From Actinomycetes bacterium (lineage in GTDB: Bacteria > Actinomycetota > Acidimicrobiia > Acidimicrobiales > JAMCPL01): a stretch of 64,000 nucleotides of DNA. Below the pieces are notes generated by a model, which was given only the letters and a program-made list of their open reading frames with translations, searched no databases and was not told the origin of the DNA. This document shows positions 25,179 to 34,229 of this stretch, one piece after another (within the stretch, counting starts at the first letter, position 1; each line of letters begins with the position of its first letter). The stretch covers positions 1-64,000 of the forward strand of contig JAKBVZ010000023.1 of NCBI GenBank assembly GCA_021841005.1, written 5' to 3'. A program made the position numbers and the translations under genes.

Positions 25179-25339
25179 TGCCTGTACACTATCACGACTA
25201 GCCGTACAGGCCTCTGGAACGGCACCGGACGCGCCGTCATCTGTGCAACTTGCCTGTGGGGGTCTACAGGCGGATGCCGCAGGCGCTCCTAGTCTGCCAA
25301 GTACGGACACCTGTGCATGAGGTGGTAGATTCGATCAGT

Positions 25340-25753
25340 ATGCGTATTGCGTTTGGTGCTGATGAAGAGACCTGCCTGACTGATGCACTGTGCAATGCCA
25401 TGGTGGAGTTAGGACATACCTGTCTATGGAGAGCACGTGGGCAGGAGTGGCCGGAAGTCGGTCGGGAGGTTGCACTGGCTGTAGCTTCAGGGGAGGCGGA
25501 GTTTGGGGTGGCATGCTGCTGGACCGGCACCGGAGTGGCCATAGCAGCCAACAAAGTTGGCGGCATCAGGGCGGCTCTGTGCGTTGACGCCGCCACTGCG
25601 CAAGGAGCCAGACTATGGAACGACGCCAACGTACTGGCTCTGAGCATAAGGTTGACATCGCCTGAAGTTGGCAAGGAGATACTAGAGGCATTCCTGTCGA
25701 CAGCCTCTGATGATGCGGAAGCTGGGAGGATTGCAAGAATAAGACCGACATGA
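25340..25753 (+). CDS. RpiB/LacA/LacB-family sugar-phosphate isomerase
   Basis: About 137 residues, close to RpiB length. Begins MRIAFGADEE and carries GVACCWTGTGVAIAANKV followed by GIRAALCVDAATAQGARLWN, DANVLAL. The CGTG catalytic loop of ribose-5-phosphate isomerase B is replaced by CCWTGTG and the usual HND by WND, so the substrate may differ from ribose 5-phosphate. Open frame reaches 25250 but the ATG at 25340 fits the family. Divergent from the GH38 mannosidase and possibly co-regulated with it. Confidence 0.82.
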   Translation: MRIAFGADEETCLTDALCNAMVELGHTCLWRARGQEWPEVGREVALAVASGEAEFGVACCWTGTGVAIAANKVGGIRAALCVDAATAQGARLWNDANVLALSIRLTSPEVGKEILEAFLSTASDDAEAGRIARIRPT

Positions 25754-25800
25754 TGGCCTGGATTATGCGCACGATGGCCTGGTTGGGCTAATCTCTTCTC

Positions 25801-26094
25801 ATGGCAACGTTTATCATGTTATCTACCCTTGGCCCCGATGGGATGGCTACGCTCAAATCCAATCCCAGACGGTTGCTGGAGGTCAATTCCGAGGTGGCGG
25901 AGATGGGTGCGCAGGTGATAGCGCAGTGGGCCCTAGCGGGACAGTATGATTTCTGTACCGTACTGGAGGCGCCTGACTTGGAGACGGTCGCCAAAGTGGC
26001 CGTGGCCCTTGGCGCGCGTGGAACCCTCAAGACCCAGACGCTCCCCGCTATGCCGGTAGAACACTTTTTAGCCGTGCTGGAGGCCAGAGATTAG
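25801..26094 (+). CDS. GYD-domain protein
   Basis: A 97-residue ferredoxin-like small protein with the GYD family pattern: FIMLSTLGPDGMATLKSNP at the start, GAQVIAQWALAGQYDFCTVLEAPD in the centre and TLPAMPVEHF near the end. Members are stand-alone dimeric domains of unknown role. Starts 47 bases after the isomerase gene and may be cotranscribed with it. Confidence 0.85.
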   Translation: MATFIMLSTLGPDGMATLKSNPRRLLEVNSEVAEMGAQVIAQWALAGQYDFCTVLEAPDLETVAKVAVALGARGTLKTQTLPAMPVEHFLAVLEARD

Positions 26095-26196
26095 TGCTTA
26101 TGCAAACTGATCAGTGCCAGTCACAAGTCTGGCTTATAGCGTCCTGATTACTGCAACCACCCTGCTACAATTATTGTGAGATGACCTATTTGCAGG

Positions 26197-26478
26197 TCAG
26201 TACCACCACAGTCCTTGGCGTCGCCTGCTCGGCCTTACCTCATCCTCGGTAAATACATCAGGTAGGATGGCACCGTCGGAAATTCGCCGTACCTTGTAGC
26301 CGCTTTCAAGCCATTCAGCTATAGCAAACCCGCGTGCCCAGGTACCCTGATACCTGTCGCGCACCTCGACATGGGTGTCGATAGCCAACCTACCGGCATC
26401 CTCTTGCTGGTATCCGGGCTTCATCGTGGCAGTATCTGTAGCTGGCACATAAGTAATCGTAATACTATCCGAGATCAT
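26197..26478 (-). CDS. Conserved hypothetical protein
   Basis: A 93-residue soluble protein. The core VEVRDRYQGTWARGFAIAEW followed by GYKVRRISDGAILPDVFTED and a basic C-terminus ending in WWY matches, from memory, short actinobacterial hypothetical proteins with a Tudor-like beta-barrel feel. Function unknown. Convergent with the GYD gene. Confidence 0.7.
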   Translation of the reverse strand: MISDSITITYVPATDTATMKPGYQQEDAGRLAIDTHVEVRDRYQGTWARGFAIAEWLESGYKVRRISDGAILPDVFTEDEVRPSRRRQGLWWY

Positions 26479-26549
26479 TTACTAGATGTATCGGTAGTAT
26501 TTAACCGGAAGTTTACATTGGTATTGTGCCGCGGCCAAGCAGATTCACG

Positions 26550-26589
26550 CATGCCGACTCGTACCGGCATGCCGACTCGTACCGGCATG
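26550..26589. repeat. 18-bp tandem repeat forming overlapping hairpins
   Basis: Two exact units of ATGCCGACTCGTACCGGC (26551-26568, 26569-26586) followed by ATG. Each unit with its flank gives the inverted repeat CATGCCG-8 bases-CGGCATG, so two mutually exclusive or adjacent hairpins can form. Lies between the divergent small gene (start 26478) and rnhB (26683), so it may influence either promoter. Confidence 0.85.
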
Positions 26590-26682
26590 ATTCGCTTCAA
26601 GTGCAGTCCAATCGTACATGCCGTTGTTGCCTGTCGTTGCCGCTGATTCCTGGCTGTCCATGCCGGCAACTGACCTTGGCGT

Positions 26683-27423
26683 ATGCTTGTGCAAATGAGC
26701 AGCGGGCGCATTCCGGATCTTTCCATCGAGGAAATGTTCTTCAGTACAGGTCATGCTCTCGTGGCTGGTATGGACGAGGTCGGGAGAGGTGCATGGGCAG
26801 GACCGCTTACCGTCGGAGTTGTGGTTGTGGAGAGTGCATGCGGTATCCAGCCTGCGGGATTGCGTGACTCGAAGGACCTCTCCGAGAAGGCCAGAGAAGC
26901 TATCTTCCCAGCGGTTGCCGGGTGGTGCCGTACATGGTCCATAGGCCATGCCACCAACTCTGAATGTGACGATCTGGGAATGACCGGTGCGCTCCGCCTT
27001 GCTGCACGGAACGCCATCAAAGCACTTTCACCTCATCTGATGCCGTCGGCTCTCATCCTGGACGGGGCGGTGAATTTCCTTGCAGATGGGCCGCAACTAG
27101 CGGGCATAGATGCACGTAGGGACGCAGGCGTCATGGACGCAAGCGTGGATGCGGGCATGTCGGTGGGCATTGGAGCCATGGAGGTGAAAGCGATGCCGCA
27201 CGCCGACTCCACCTGTGCATCAGTTGCCGCGGCATCGGTGCTGGCCAAGGTAACCAGAGACAGGATAATGCGTACCTTGGCCGAACTATATCCTGTCTAC
27301 GACCTGGATCGTTGCAAGGGGTACCACTCTCCTGCACACGTAATGGGCTTGGCGAGCTACGGGCTGAGTGACATACACAGAAGGAGCTGGTCATTTGCCT
27401 CGCGTTTCACTGGTTCCAGCTGA
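26683..27423 (+). CDS. rnhB: Ribonuclease HII
   Basis: Removes RNA from RNA-DNA hybrids and single ribonucleotides from DNA. The four metal-binding acidic residues are visible: Asp31 and Glu32 in GMDEVGRGAWAGPL, Asp127 in LILDG, and Asp175 in HADSTCASVAAASVLAKVTR. The LRDSK motif and the C-terminal HRRSW are also present. About 246 residues, with an unusual low-complexity insert (about residues 137-166) between the third and fourth catalytic Asp. ATG 26683 or ATG 26695 may be the start. Confidence 0.95.
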   Translation: MLVQMSSGRIPDLSIEEMFFSTGHALVAGMDEVGRGAWAGPLTVGVVVVESACGIQPAGLRDSKDLSEKAREAIFPAVAGWCRTWSIGHATNSECDDLGMTGALRLAARNAIKALSPHLMPSALILDGAVNFLADGPQLAGIDARRDAGVMDASVDAGMSVGIGAMEVKAMPHADSTCASVAAASVLAKVTRDRIMRTLAELYPVYDLDRCKGYHSPAHVMGLASYGLSDIHRRSWSFASRFTGSS

Positions 27424-27543
27424 ATCCACCCGCGATGCCGCCAGAATGGTATATTGGATTCAAGGTAAAATCGCAATAAGCGGGCAACGCAACAGCGTAA
27501 GGCTAGTGGAGCTTTGACTCAGCAGCGAGGAGGTCGGGTATAA

Positions 27544-29235
27544 GTGTCTCGTTCAGACGGGGTTGCAGTTGGTGTCAGTCATCCCGTATCGTTCTGGTCC
27601 GGAGTTGCGGCAGTAACGATAGGGGTTCTCTTGCAACTGCCCATGTATTACGATGCGCGGCATAGGCACTTCGTACTCCGAGGGATGGCGATGGATCCAG
27701 AGATGCTGATTGGCATGGCCCTGATGGCGGTGGGCCTTGCCTGCGTTGTCCATGGCCTGGTGGCGCGCAGGTCGACCGAGGTCTCAGGCAAACCACTGGG
27801 AGATAGCATTGAGGTTCGGGCCCTAGACGGTGCCCGGATCGGTGCAGCGCACATTCGCCTGATGGTTGTCATTGCGTTGGCGATTGCCATCGACACACTG
27901 AAGCCGTATACCTTCACCTTTATCCTTCCCGGTGTTGCGAAAGAATATGACCTAAGTTCGCCGGCGAATCATGTAATTGGGCACCCACCGGTTGCACTCC
28001 TGCCATTCTTCGGCATTCTTGGCACGGCGCTCGGGTCCTTTATCTGGGGTTACCTGGGGGACAAGATGGGTCGCCGGGCTTCCATGCTTCTGGCATCCAT
28101 GATCTTTATCGCCTCGTCGGCCTGTGGCGCTATGCCCGCATTCTGGGAGAACCAGGCAATGTGCTTTATAATGGGACTTGCCGTTGGGGGGTTCCTTCCG
28201 ATAGCGTACTCGTTGCTGGTGGAAACTGTACCCTCAGCGCGCAGGGGTCAGGTTGTGGTACTTGTGGCCGGTATAGGAACCGCAGCCGGGTTCCTACTAG
28301 CAAGCGTGTCCGCGCACTGGTTGATACCTCTGTTCAATTGGCGGATTATGTGGTTTCTTGGCATTCCGACTGGCCTTGTGCTCATTGCCCTGAACCAGTT
28401 CATTCCGGAGTCCCCGCGATTTCTGATGGCTAGGGGTCGTCTCGAGGAGGCACGAGCGATCATGCACATCTTCGGCGCCGCAGTGATCGAGGTGGCACCC
28501 GATGCAGGCGTGACAGGATCATCGGTGGTGCATTGCCCTCCTGTGGCGAATGGCGATCACGGCCTCTTCCACCGCCCGTTTGTGTGGCTCACGTTCGCGC
28601 TGCTAGTATACGGGCTCGCTTGGGGAGTCGTGAACTTTGGCTTCATAGTCTGGCTGCCTATCGATATCGCCGGTGCACATACCGCAATTGACCAGACGCA
28701 AATCACAGCTATCCTTTCGGAAGCAGCGGTGTTCTCGATCCCCGGTGCTGTCTTTGCCGCCTGGCTCTATGGCCGCAGTGCCAAGGCCGCCATGGTCTTT
28801 TTTGCTGCTACGTGCGCTGCAAGCCTGGCGCTCTTTGCTGTATTCGGTCGCCAGATTACCTCCTCTCCTTCCTTGCTGATAGTGCTGCTGGTAATCCTGC
28901 TCATCTCTATGTGGGGGTCGATCTCTGTGCTGTGTCCCTATAGCGCTGAGGTGTACCCAACACGTATGCGGTCCAGCGGTGCAGGCGTTGCCGCCGGCGC
29001 CAGCAAACTTGGCGGCGTGCTCGCGCTTGTTCTCGCGGTACTCGCCATCTCGCCCCCCAGCCTAACTGGTGCCGCAGGACTCTCGGCTGCTCCCATGGTG
29101 TTGGCTGCCGTAGCGATTGCAACTGTAGGCGTTGAGACCGCCCGCAAGAGCCTGGAGGGCTTTCCCGTTCGAAGTGGCATCTTGAAACGATATCATAACC
29201 GTGACTTCATTGATCCTGAATTCACCTTGGAGTGA
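27544..29235 (+). CDS. MFS transporter (metabolite/sugar porter-like)
   Basis: A 563-residue transporter. After about 95 N-terminal residues, which include two extra hydrophobic stretches, twelve helices follow with the MFS motif GYLGDKMGRR between helices 2 and 3 and PESPRFLMARG at the start of the central loop, as in the sugar porter/SV2-like families. GTG start with GGAGG about eleven bases upstream. Substrate not predictable; aromatic acids, sugars or other organic anions are typical. It stands alone. Confidence 0.88.
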   Translation: MSRSDGVAVGVSHPVSFWSGVAAVTIGVLLQLPMYYDARHRHFVLRGMAMDPEMLIGMALMAVGLACVVHGLVARRSTEVSGKPLGDSIEVRALDGARIGAAHIRLMVVIALAIAIDTLKPYTFTFILPGVAKEYDLSSPANHVIGHPPVALLPFFGILGTALGSFIWGYLGDKMGRRASMLLASMIFIASSACGAMPAFWENQAMCFIMGLAVGGFLPIAYSLLVETVPSARRGQVVVLVAGIGTAAGFLLASVSAHWLIPLFNWRIMWFLGIPTGLVLIALNQFIPESPRFLMARGRLEEARAIMHIFGAAVIEVAPDAGVTGSSVVHCPPVANGDHGLFHRPFVWLTFALLVYGLAWGVVNFGFIVWLPIDIAGAHTAIDQTQITAILSEAAVFSIPGAVFAAWLYGRSAKAAMVFFAATCAASLALFAVFGRQITSSPSLLIVLLVILLISMWGSISVLCPYSAEVYPTRMRSSGAGVAAGASKLGGVLALVLAVLAISPPSLTGAAGLSAAPMVLAAVAIATVGVETARKSLEGFPVRSGILKRYHNRDFIDPEFTLE

Positions 29236-29241
29236 GAGACG

Positions 29242-29273
29242 GCGTATACATGGATATGCGTATACATGTATAC
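29242..29273. repeat. Direct repeat with 14-bp perfect palindrome
   Basis: GCGTATACATG occurs at 29242-29252 and 29258-29268, and the second copy runs into GTATACATGTATAC (29260-29273), which equals its own reverse complement. It lies just after the MFS gene stop. Could be a regulator site or transcription-end structure. Confidence 0.6.
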
Positions 29274-29455
29274 GAGAGCCCGCGCCATGTCAGGATGATG
29301 TCTCTCATAGCACGATAACCCGGTTGCTACTGTCCCTGAGCTGTATGGCCGTAATGGACATCAATCGCTTTTTGTCAATGCAGGATGAGGAGTCACTCTC
29401 CTGCGGGCAGGTTTACGACGTGATCTGTTGTCGGGTGAAGAATGATACATGACGT

Positions 29456-31180
29456 TCAGATCAGCACCCCGGGATTGAGGATTCCTGCAGGATCCATAAC
29501 CGCCTTTGCCTCTGCCAGGCTACGTGCAAAAAGATCAGGACGTTCTTTCTCGTAGTACGCCTTGTGTTCTCTGCCTATAGCATGATGATGGGTAATGGTT
29601 CCCCCGTTATCGCTGATTGCCTTCGATGCTGCCCCCTTTACCGTGTCCCAATCCACCAGCTCGTTACCTGGCCTTGCCTTGGCAATTATGGTAAAATACG
29701 GTGCTAGGCCGTCAGCGTATGCATGAGTAATCCTGCAGGTGACAACGAATGGCTGAGTTCCCAGTGTACGCAGTGCACTCCCTACCGATTCCCTGATCGA
29801 AGCGTATAGCTCAGGGAATCTATCCCATGTAGTGGCAGTCTCAAATGTTTCCAGCATCGTTCCCTTGCGTACCAGTGCGTCGCGCACGTAAGGAGCTCTT
29901 ATGAAGGAGCTTCGCCAAGCGGCGGCAGCACTCCGTCGGTCGTATTGCTGGTACCCGGAGTAGTGCTTACCAGTGCCGTTCTTATCCGGTATACTTCGAT
30001 AGCTGCAGCTGTCGTTGGCAGGGATATCTTCGGATCTATACTCACGCGTACTGCTCGTATCAGCAAAGATCCACTCGCCGTCTTGATCTGGCGTGCCTCC
30101 GTGGTCCATGATGCATTCACCGGCCAGCTGAGCCCATGCGTTGACGGGGTGGTGCGCAGATTCGAATGCCACCATCATCATTGCGTGGGATCCATCGCCG
30201 GCTTCATTGATCAAGGCTTCCGTCGGATCGACTACCCTGCAATTTGATGGCTGCAACCCAGATTGGACAAGAACCCTCAGGGCTTGGTTGCCCTCCATGA
30301 AATTCTTGAACAGGTAGGTACGGGAAGCTTTGAATCGAGGCCTTTGGTTCACCCGCATCCAAGCGCTCGCAATCACTCCCAGTATGCCCTCCGACCCGAT
30401 GACAAGCCTATCGGGAGATGGGCCGGCTCCAGATGCAGGCAGCCGTCTTGTCTCGAAAACACCGGAGGGAGTCAGCATCCGCACGCACTCCACAAGATCA
30501 TCGATTTGGGTGGGACCCGTTGCGAAATGACCACCTGCCCTGGTGGCGATCCAGCCTCCGAGTGTAGATCTGGCAAAGCTCTGTGGAAAATGCCTAAGAG
30601 TCAATCCGTGAACCTTGAGCTGATCTTCTAGGTCCGGGCCCAGGCAGCCTGCTTGGATGAGTGCTGCGCGCGATACTGGGTCGACCTCGAGCACCTTGCT
30701 CATCCTGGCCATGTCAAGTGAGACCACCCCCCTGTAATCACCTCCCACATCTGGCTCCACCCCGCCAACCACGCTACTGCCACCACCGTATGGGATAAGG
30801 GCAATGTGATTGGATGTACAGTAATCGAGCATCGCCACGACATCTGCCTCATTACGAGGAAAACATACCAGATCGGGAGGATTTTTTATCTCTCCGTGCA
30901 ATGAACGGACCACATCCTTGTAAGAGCATCCATAGGTATGCAGCAAGCGGGCAAAATTGTCCGAAACGGTAATGCTGGACAACGATTCAGGCACTTTGAT
31001 CCTCGGACTTGTCAGATAGATGGATCCCGGTGACGGAGGATCCAGTGTGGGGGCATCCAGATGAAGGAGCGGCCCTGCCTTTCGAAGCAAGTCGGCGAAT
31101 TCTTTGCCATTAATCTGTTCCGATTCGTATCCCCATCCCCACCATGATCTCTTTCTCCAGTTCTCTCGCATCGTTGTCAT
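29456..31180 (-). CDS. FAD-linked oxidase, alkylglycerone-phosphate synthase-like
   Basis: A 574-residue flavoprotein of the vanillyl-alcohol oxidase fold. The start RENWRKRSWWGWGYE, FAD-binding pattern IPYGGGSSVVGG with LGGWIATRAGGHFATG, and the C-terminal HHHAIGREH and MDPAGILNPG motifs match alkyldihydroxyacetonephosphate synthase and related oxidases. The His-rich loop is the catalytic region in that enzyme. An insert of about 45 residues near the middle (STREYRSEDIPANDSC onward) is unusual. In bacteria many such proteins oxidise hydroxy acids, so an ether-lipid role is only one possibility. Confidence 0.85.
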   Translation of the reverse strand: MTTMRENWRKRSWWGWGYESEQINGKEFADLLRKAGPLLHLDAPTLDPPSPGSIYLTSPRIKVPESLSSITVSDNFARLLHTYGCSYKDVVRSLHGEIKNPPDLVCFPRNEADVVAMLDYCTSNHIALIPYGGGSSVVGGVEPDVGGDYRGVVSLDMARMSKVLEVDPVSRAALIQAGCLGPDLEDQLKVHGLTLRHFPQSFARSTLGGWIATRAGGHFATGPTQIDDLVECVRMLTPSGVFETRRLPASGAGPSPDRLVIGSEGILGVIASAWMRVNQRPRFKASRTYLFKNFMEGNQALRVLVQSGLQPSNCRVVDPTEALINEAGDGSHAMMMVAFESAHHPVNAWAQLAGECIMDHGGTPDQDGEWIFADTSSTREYRSEDIPANDSCSYRSIPDKNGTGKHYSGYQQYDRRSAAAAWRSSFIRAPYVRDALVRKGTMLETFETATTWDRFPELYASIRESVGSALRTLGTQPFVVTCRITHAYADGLAPYFTIIAKARPGNELVDWDTVKGAASKAISDNGGTITHHHAIGREHKAYYEKERPDLFARSLAEAKAVMDPAGILNPGVLI

Positions 31181-31312
31181 AGTGGCGCTGCCTCTTCCAT
31201 GGAGTGCAACGGTATCACTGAGCAGGTGTCATGCATATACCTGCAGAATGATTTTCTTCCGGGTTGGGGAGGTATGTCCATGTGTCCAATCTTATGCGTA
31301 TAACATAGGAAA

Positions 31313-32734
31313 ATGTCCGAGAAAAGACGACCAGGTATAATCACATCCCAGGCAGAGGACTATCCGCGTTGGTATCAGGACGTCATAGCCAAGGCCGAGT
31401 TGGCTGACAACGGTCCGGTACGGGGCACAATGGTCATACGCCCGTACGGTTATGCAATATGGGAACGTATCCAGAGCGAGATAGACAGGCGTATCAAGGC
31501 GGCCGGCGCCCTGAATGCCTACTTCCCGCTCCTCATACCGGAGTCCTACCTACATCGCGAGGCCGAACATGTGGAGGGATTTAGCCCGGAGCTAGCGGTG
31601 GTCACTTATGGTGGCGGGAAAGTTCTCGAGGAGCCTGCCGTTGTCCGGCCCACCAGCGAAACAATTGTCAACGCATACTTCGCAAAGTGGATACAAAGCC
31701 ATCGCGACCTCCCACTGCTCATCAACCAATGGGCAAACGTGGTGCGATGGGAACTCAGGCCGCGGTTGTTCCTTCGAACCACTGAGTTCCTCTGGCAAGA
31801 AGGGCATACGGCACATGCAACAGCCGAGGAGGCTCACCAGTACGCTCTCAAAATCTTGAGGGAAGTATATGAGGATTTCATGGTGAACGTGATGGCGGTG
31901 CCGGTCATCGCCGGGCGGAAAACAGCTGGAGAGAGATTCCCGGGAGCGGACCAGAGCTGGACATGCGAGGGAATGATGCGTGATCAGAAGGCCCTTCAGA
32001 TGGGCACCAGCCACGAACTCGGTCAGCGCTTCTCGAAGATGTTCGGGACTAGATTCCAGTCTGGCGAAGGCGAGGTCTATGTGTGGCAGACATCATGGGG
32101 TGTGTCCACACGGCTCTTGGGGGCGCTTATCATGGCTCATGGTGATGACTCGGGGCTATGCCTGCCGCCCCTGCTCGCTCCGGTACAAGTGGTCGTAATC
32201 CCCGTTACATCTGATGACGAAGTTCGGTCAACAGCTGGCGCAATCCTGAGAGACCTGGCATCTGCGGGGCACAGGGCGGAGATGGACGCCCGGATCGGCA
32301 GCTCCTACGGGCGCAGGGTGACAGGTTGGGAGCTGAAAGGAGTTCCGTTAAGGATAGAGGTGGGTCCTCGGGAACTTGCTATGGGCAATGTGACAATCAC
32401 CACGCGCGACTCAGGGGAGAAGAAGGTTATACCAGTGCCGTCTGTGGCAGGTGAAGTGCAAGAGGCTCTTGTTGCAATCCAGAAAAGGATGTTTGATGGA
32501 GCAAGGTCGTTTCGCGAAGAAAATACCCATGAGTTCACTTCGCTTGACGATGCCATTGCGTACGTCGCGCAGGGCGGTTTCGCAACCTTGCCCTGGAGAT
32601 CTGTTGGAATCGACGGTGAAGCGAGCATTGCTCGGGAAGGGTTGAGCGTCCGATGCCTGGTGGCCGCGGACGGATCGCTACCGGTAGGGATAGAAGACAA
32701 CGATACACTGGCTGTCATAGGCAAGGCATATTGA
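31313..32734 (+). CDS. proS: Prolyl-tRNA synthetase, ProS type 3
   Basis: A 473-residue class II synthetase of the archaeal/eukaryal-like form without the bacterial editing insert. Motif 2 is in VVRWELRPRLFLRTTEFLWQEGH and motif 3 lies around SWGVSTRLLGALIMAHGD; RPTSETI is the proline-site TSE motif. The anticodon-binding domain and a C-terminal domain ending in Ala-Tyr follow, as in Thermus ProRS where the terminal Tyr reaches the active site. Divergent from the FAD oxidase and followed by tRNA-Thr on the other strand. Confidence 0.96.
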   Translation: MSEKRRPGIITSQAEDYPRWYQDVIAKAELADNGPVRGTMVIRPYGYAIWERIQSEIDRRIKAAGALNAYFPLLIPESYLHREAEHVEGFSPELAVVTYGGGKVLEEPAVVRPTSETIVNAYFAKWIQSHRDLPLLINQWANVVRWELRPRLFLRTTEFLWQEGHTAHATAEEAHQYALKILREVYEDFMVNVMAVPVIAGRKTAGERFPGADQSWTCEGMMRDQKALQMGTSHELGQRFSKMFGTRFQSGEGEVYVWQTSWGVSTRLLGALIMAHGDDSGLCLPPLLAPVQVVVIPVTSDDEVRSTAGAILRDLASAGHRAEMDARIGSSYGRRVTGWELKGVPLRIEVGPRELAMGNVTITTRDSGEKKVIPVPSVAGEVQEALVAIQKRMFDGARSFREENTHEFTSLDDAIAYVAQGGFATLPWRSVGIDGEASIAREGLSVRCLVAADGSLPVGIEDNDTLAVIGKAY

Positions 32735-32857
32735 ACAGGCTTATCCCGGTCGCTACGTACGACTAAGACCATCGGATACCGTGGTAGATCCTGGAGACAC
32801 GGTGCTGGTGGCCCCGAATAACCATACTTAAAACCCATAGTATGACCTGCATCTGTA

Positions 32858-32932
32858 TGGAGCCTGGGGTGGGGATTGAACCCACGGCCTGCGCATTACG
32901 AGTGCGCTGCTCTACCACTGAGCTACCCAGGC
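32858..32932 (-). tRNA. tRNA-Thr (anticodon CGT)
   Basis: A full cloverleaf on the minus strand: acceptor GCCTGGG pairs with CCCAGGC, D arm with AGCTCAGTGGTAGAGC, anticodon arm GCGCA-CTCGTAA-TGCGC with anticodon CGT reading ACG, and T arm containing GGTTCAATCC. The CCA end is encoded (32858-32860). Confidence 0.96.
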
Positions 32933-32941
32933 AGGACAATC

Positions 32942-32947
32942 ATTATA
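32942..32947 (-). promoter_or_regulatory. -10 element of the tRNA-Thr promoter
   Basis: A perfect TATAAT on the minus strand, ten bases before the mature 5' end of the tRNA. No clear -35 box at the expected distance. Confidence 0.4.
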
Positions 32948-33110
32948 ACGCTATATGCAATTCCTCTACGGCTTTGTCTAGCATATACCGGTGCTATCCT
33001 GTCGATTGAAAAATAATTCACAACCCATACAGCATACCTGTATCCAGCCATCTAGCTGTCTCGGTGCCACCACCACTCATGTCCATGTCCCATTGGTAGA
33101 GGAGTTGACA

Positions 33111-33257
33111 ATGGCTAATCGGATAGTGGCGGTCATCTCTAATCGGATAGTGGCGGTCATCTCTAATCGGATAGTGGCGGTCATCTCTGGACAAGGGATG
33201 GTAAGCAGGGGAGTACACCACCGATCCTGCTTCTCGCAGGCAGGTGCAACAGGCTAG
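33111..33257 (+). CDS. Possible 48-residue repeat peptide before parA
   Basis: A short frame starting at ATG 33111 with GAGGAG six bases upstream. Three consecutive copies of the octapeptide NRIVAVIS follow the initial MA, then a 22-residue tail. The octapeptide resembles the first beta-strand of ParA proteins (the next gene starts with MIAVANQKGG in the same sense). It may be a genuine small peptide, a leader, or a broken and expanded copy of a ParA start. No known family. Confidence 0.35.
   Translation: MANRIVAVISNRIVAVISNRIVAVISGQGMVSRGVHHRSCFSQAGATG
33116..33187 (+). repeat. 24-bp tandem repeat, three exact copies
   Basis: Units 33116-33139, 33140-33163 and 33164-33187 are identical. 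The unit is a multiple of three, so the encoded octapeptide stays in frame. Confidence 0.97.
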
Positions 33258-33320
33258 TGCGCTTCAACTATTCCCATGTTATGGCCAGCCCGCGGGCGAT
33301 CAGAGCGCTATGCTGTTGAA

Positions 33321-34082
33321 GTGGCGAGAATGATAGCGGTTGCGAACCAGAAAGGTGGCGTGGCCAAGACCACCACCGTTCATAATCTGGGGTACGCGCT
33401 CGCAAAAAGTGATGCGAAGGTATTGCTCATCGATCTGGATCCCCAGGGCTGCCTGACATTCTCTGTTGGCATAGACCCGGACAAGCTGGAACAGACCATT
33501 CACGATGTATTCGTGAGGCGCGCAAAGGCGGCGGATGTAAAGGTTGCTCTCGCAACAAATATGGTGCTGGATATCATTCCAGCCAACATTGATCTTGCTG
33601 GGTCGGAGGTATATCTCTTGACGAGGACTGGCAGGGAGCATGTGCTTTCCCGGGCACTGAAGCCACTGTCAGGGGAGTATGACTTCGTTCTGATCGACTG
33701 CCCTCCATCGCTTGGAGTGCTTACCATCAACGGCCTCAGCGCAGCTGATGAGGTTCTGGTGCCTTTACAGTGCGAGACTCTCAGCCACAGAGGCGTTGGG
33801 CAGTTGCTTGACATACTCGAGGATGTGAAGACCTTTGCCAATCCAACCCTGCGGGTGAGGGGAGTCATTGCGACGATGTATGACGGCAGGACAAGGCACG
33901 CCCGGCAAATGCTCTCCGATCTTACTACGCGTTACGGTCTTGAGGTGATAGACCCACCGGTTAACAAGTCGGTGCGCTTTGCTGAATCACCTTCACGGGG
34001 GATGTCCATCTTCCAGCACGCCCCGTCGTCACCAGGAGCAAAAGCCTATAGCGCCATTGCAGAGCAGATCATGAAACGATGA
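33321..34082 (+). CDS. ParA-family ATPase
   Basis: About 253 residues with the deviant Walker A of MinD/ParA proteins as QKGGVAKTT, Walker A' LIDLDPQG and Walker B LIDCPPSLG. GTG 33321 gives the usual MARxIAVANQKGG start; ATG 33330 is the alternative. Chromosomal Soj/ParA normally has parB next to it and lies near the replication origin. Neither parB nor origin genes are here, so this is probably a second ParA-like protein positioning another cargo. The next gene downstream encodes a protein with a zinc-ribbon-like end and may be a partner. Confidence 0.88.
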   Translation: MARMIAVANQKGGVAKTTTVHNLGYALAKSDAKVLLIDLDPQGCLTFSVGIDPDKLEQTIHDVFVRRAKAADVKVALATNMVLDIIPANIDLAGSEVYLLTRTGREHVLSRALKPLSGEYDFVLIDCPPSLGVLTINGLSAADEVLVPLQCETLSHRGVGQLLDILEDVKTFANPTLRVRGVIATMYDGRTRHARQMLSDLTTRYGLEVIDPPVNKSVRFAESPSRGMSIFQHAPSSPGAKAYSAIAEQIMKR

Positions 34083-34229
34083 AGATGATATTGGATTATC
34101 TACGGTTGGAAAGGGAATGCGTATTGGTGGATCACATTCTCACTGAGCGGGTGGCCGGCATGAATATTTTTGCCGGCGGGCTTACCATTGCGGTCGTGCC
34201 AGTTGGATCGATAATGTGGGAGGTGACGC

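Noticed and set aside
33116..33187. CRISPR array
   Set aside because: The three 24-bp units are contiguous with no spacers, the unit is in frame with a small peptide, and no cas genes are present.
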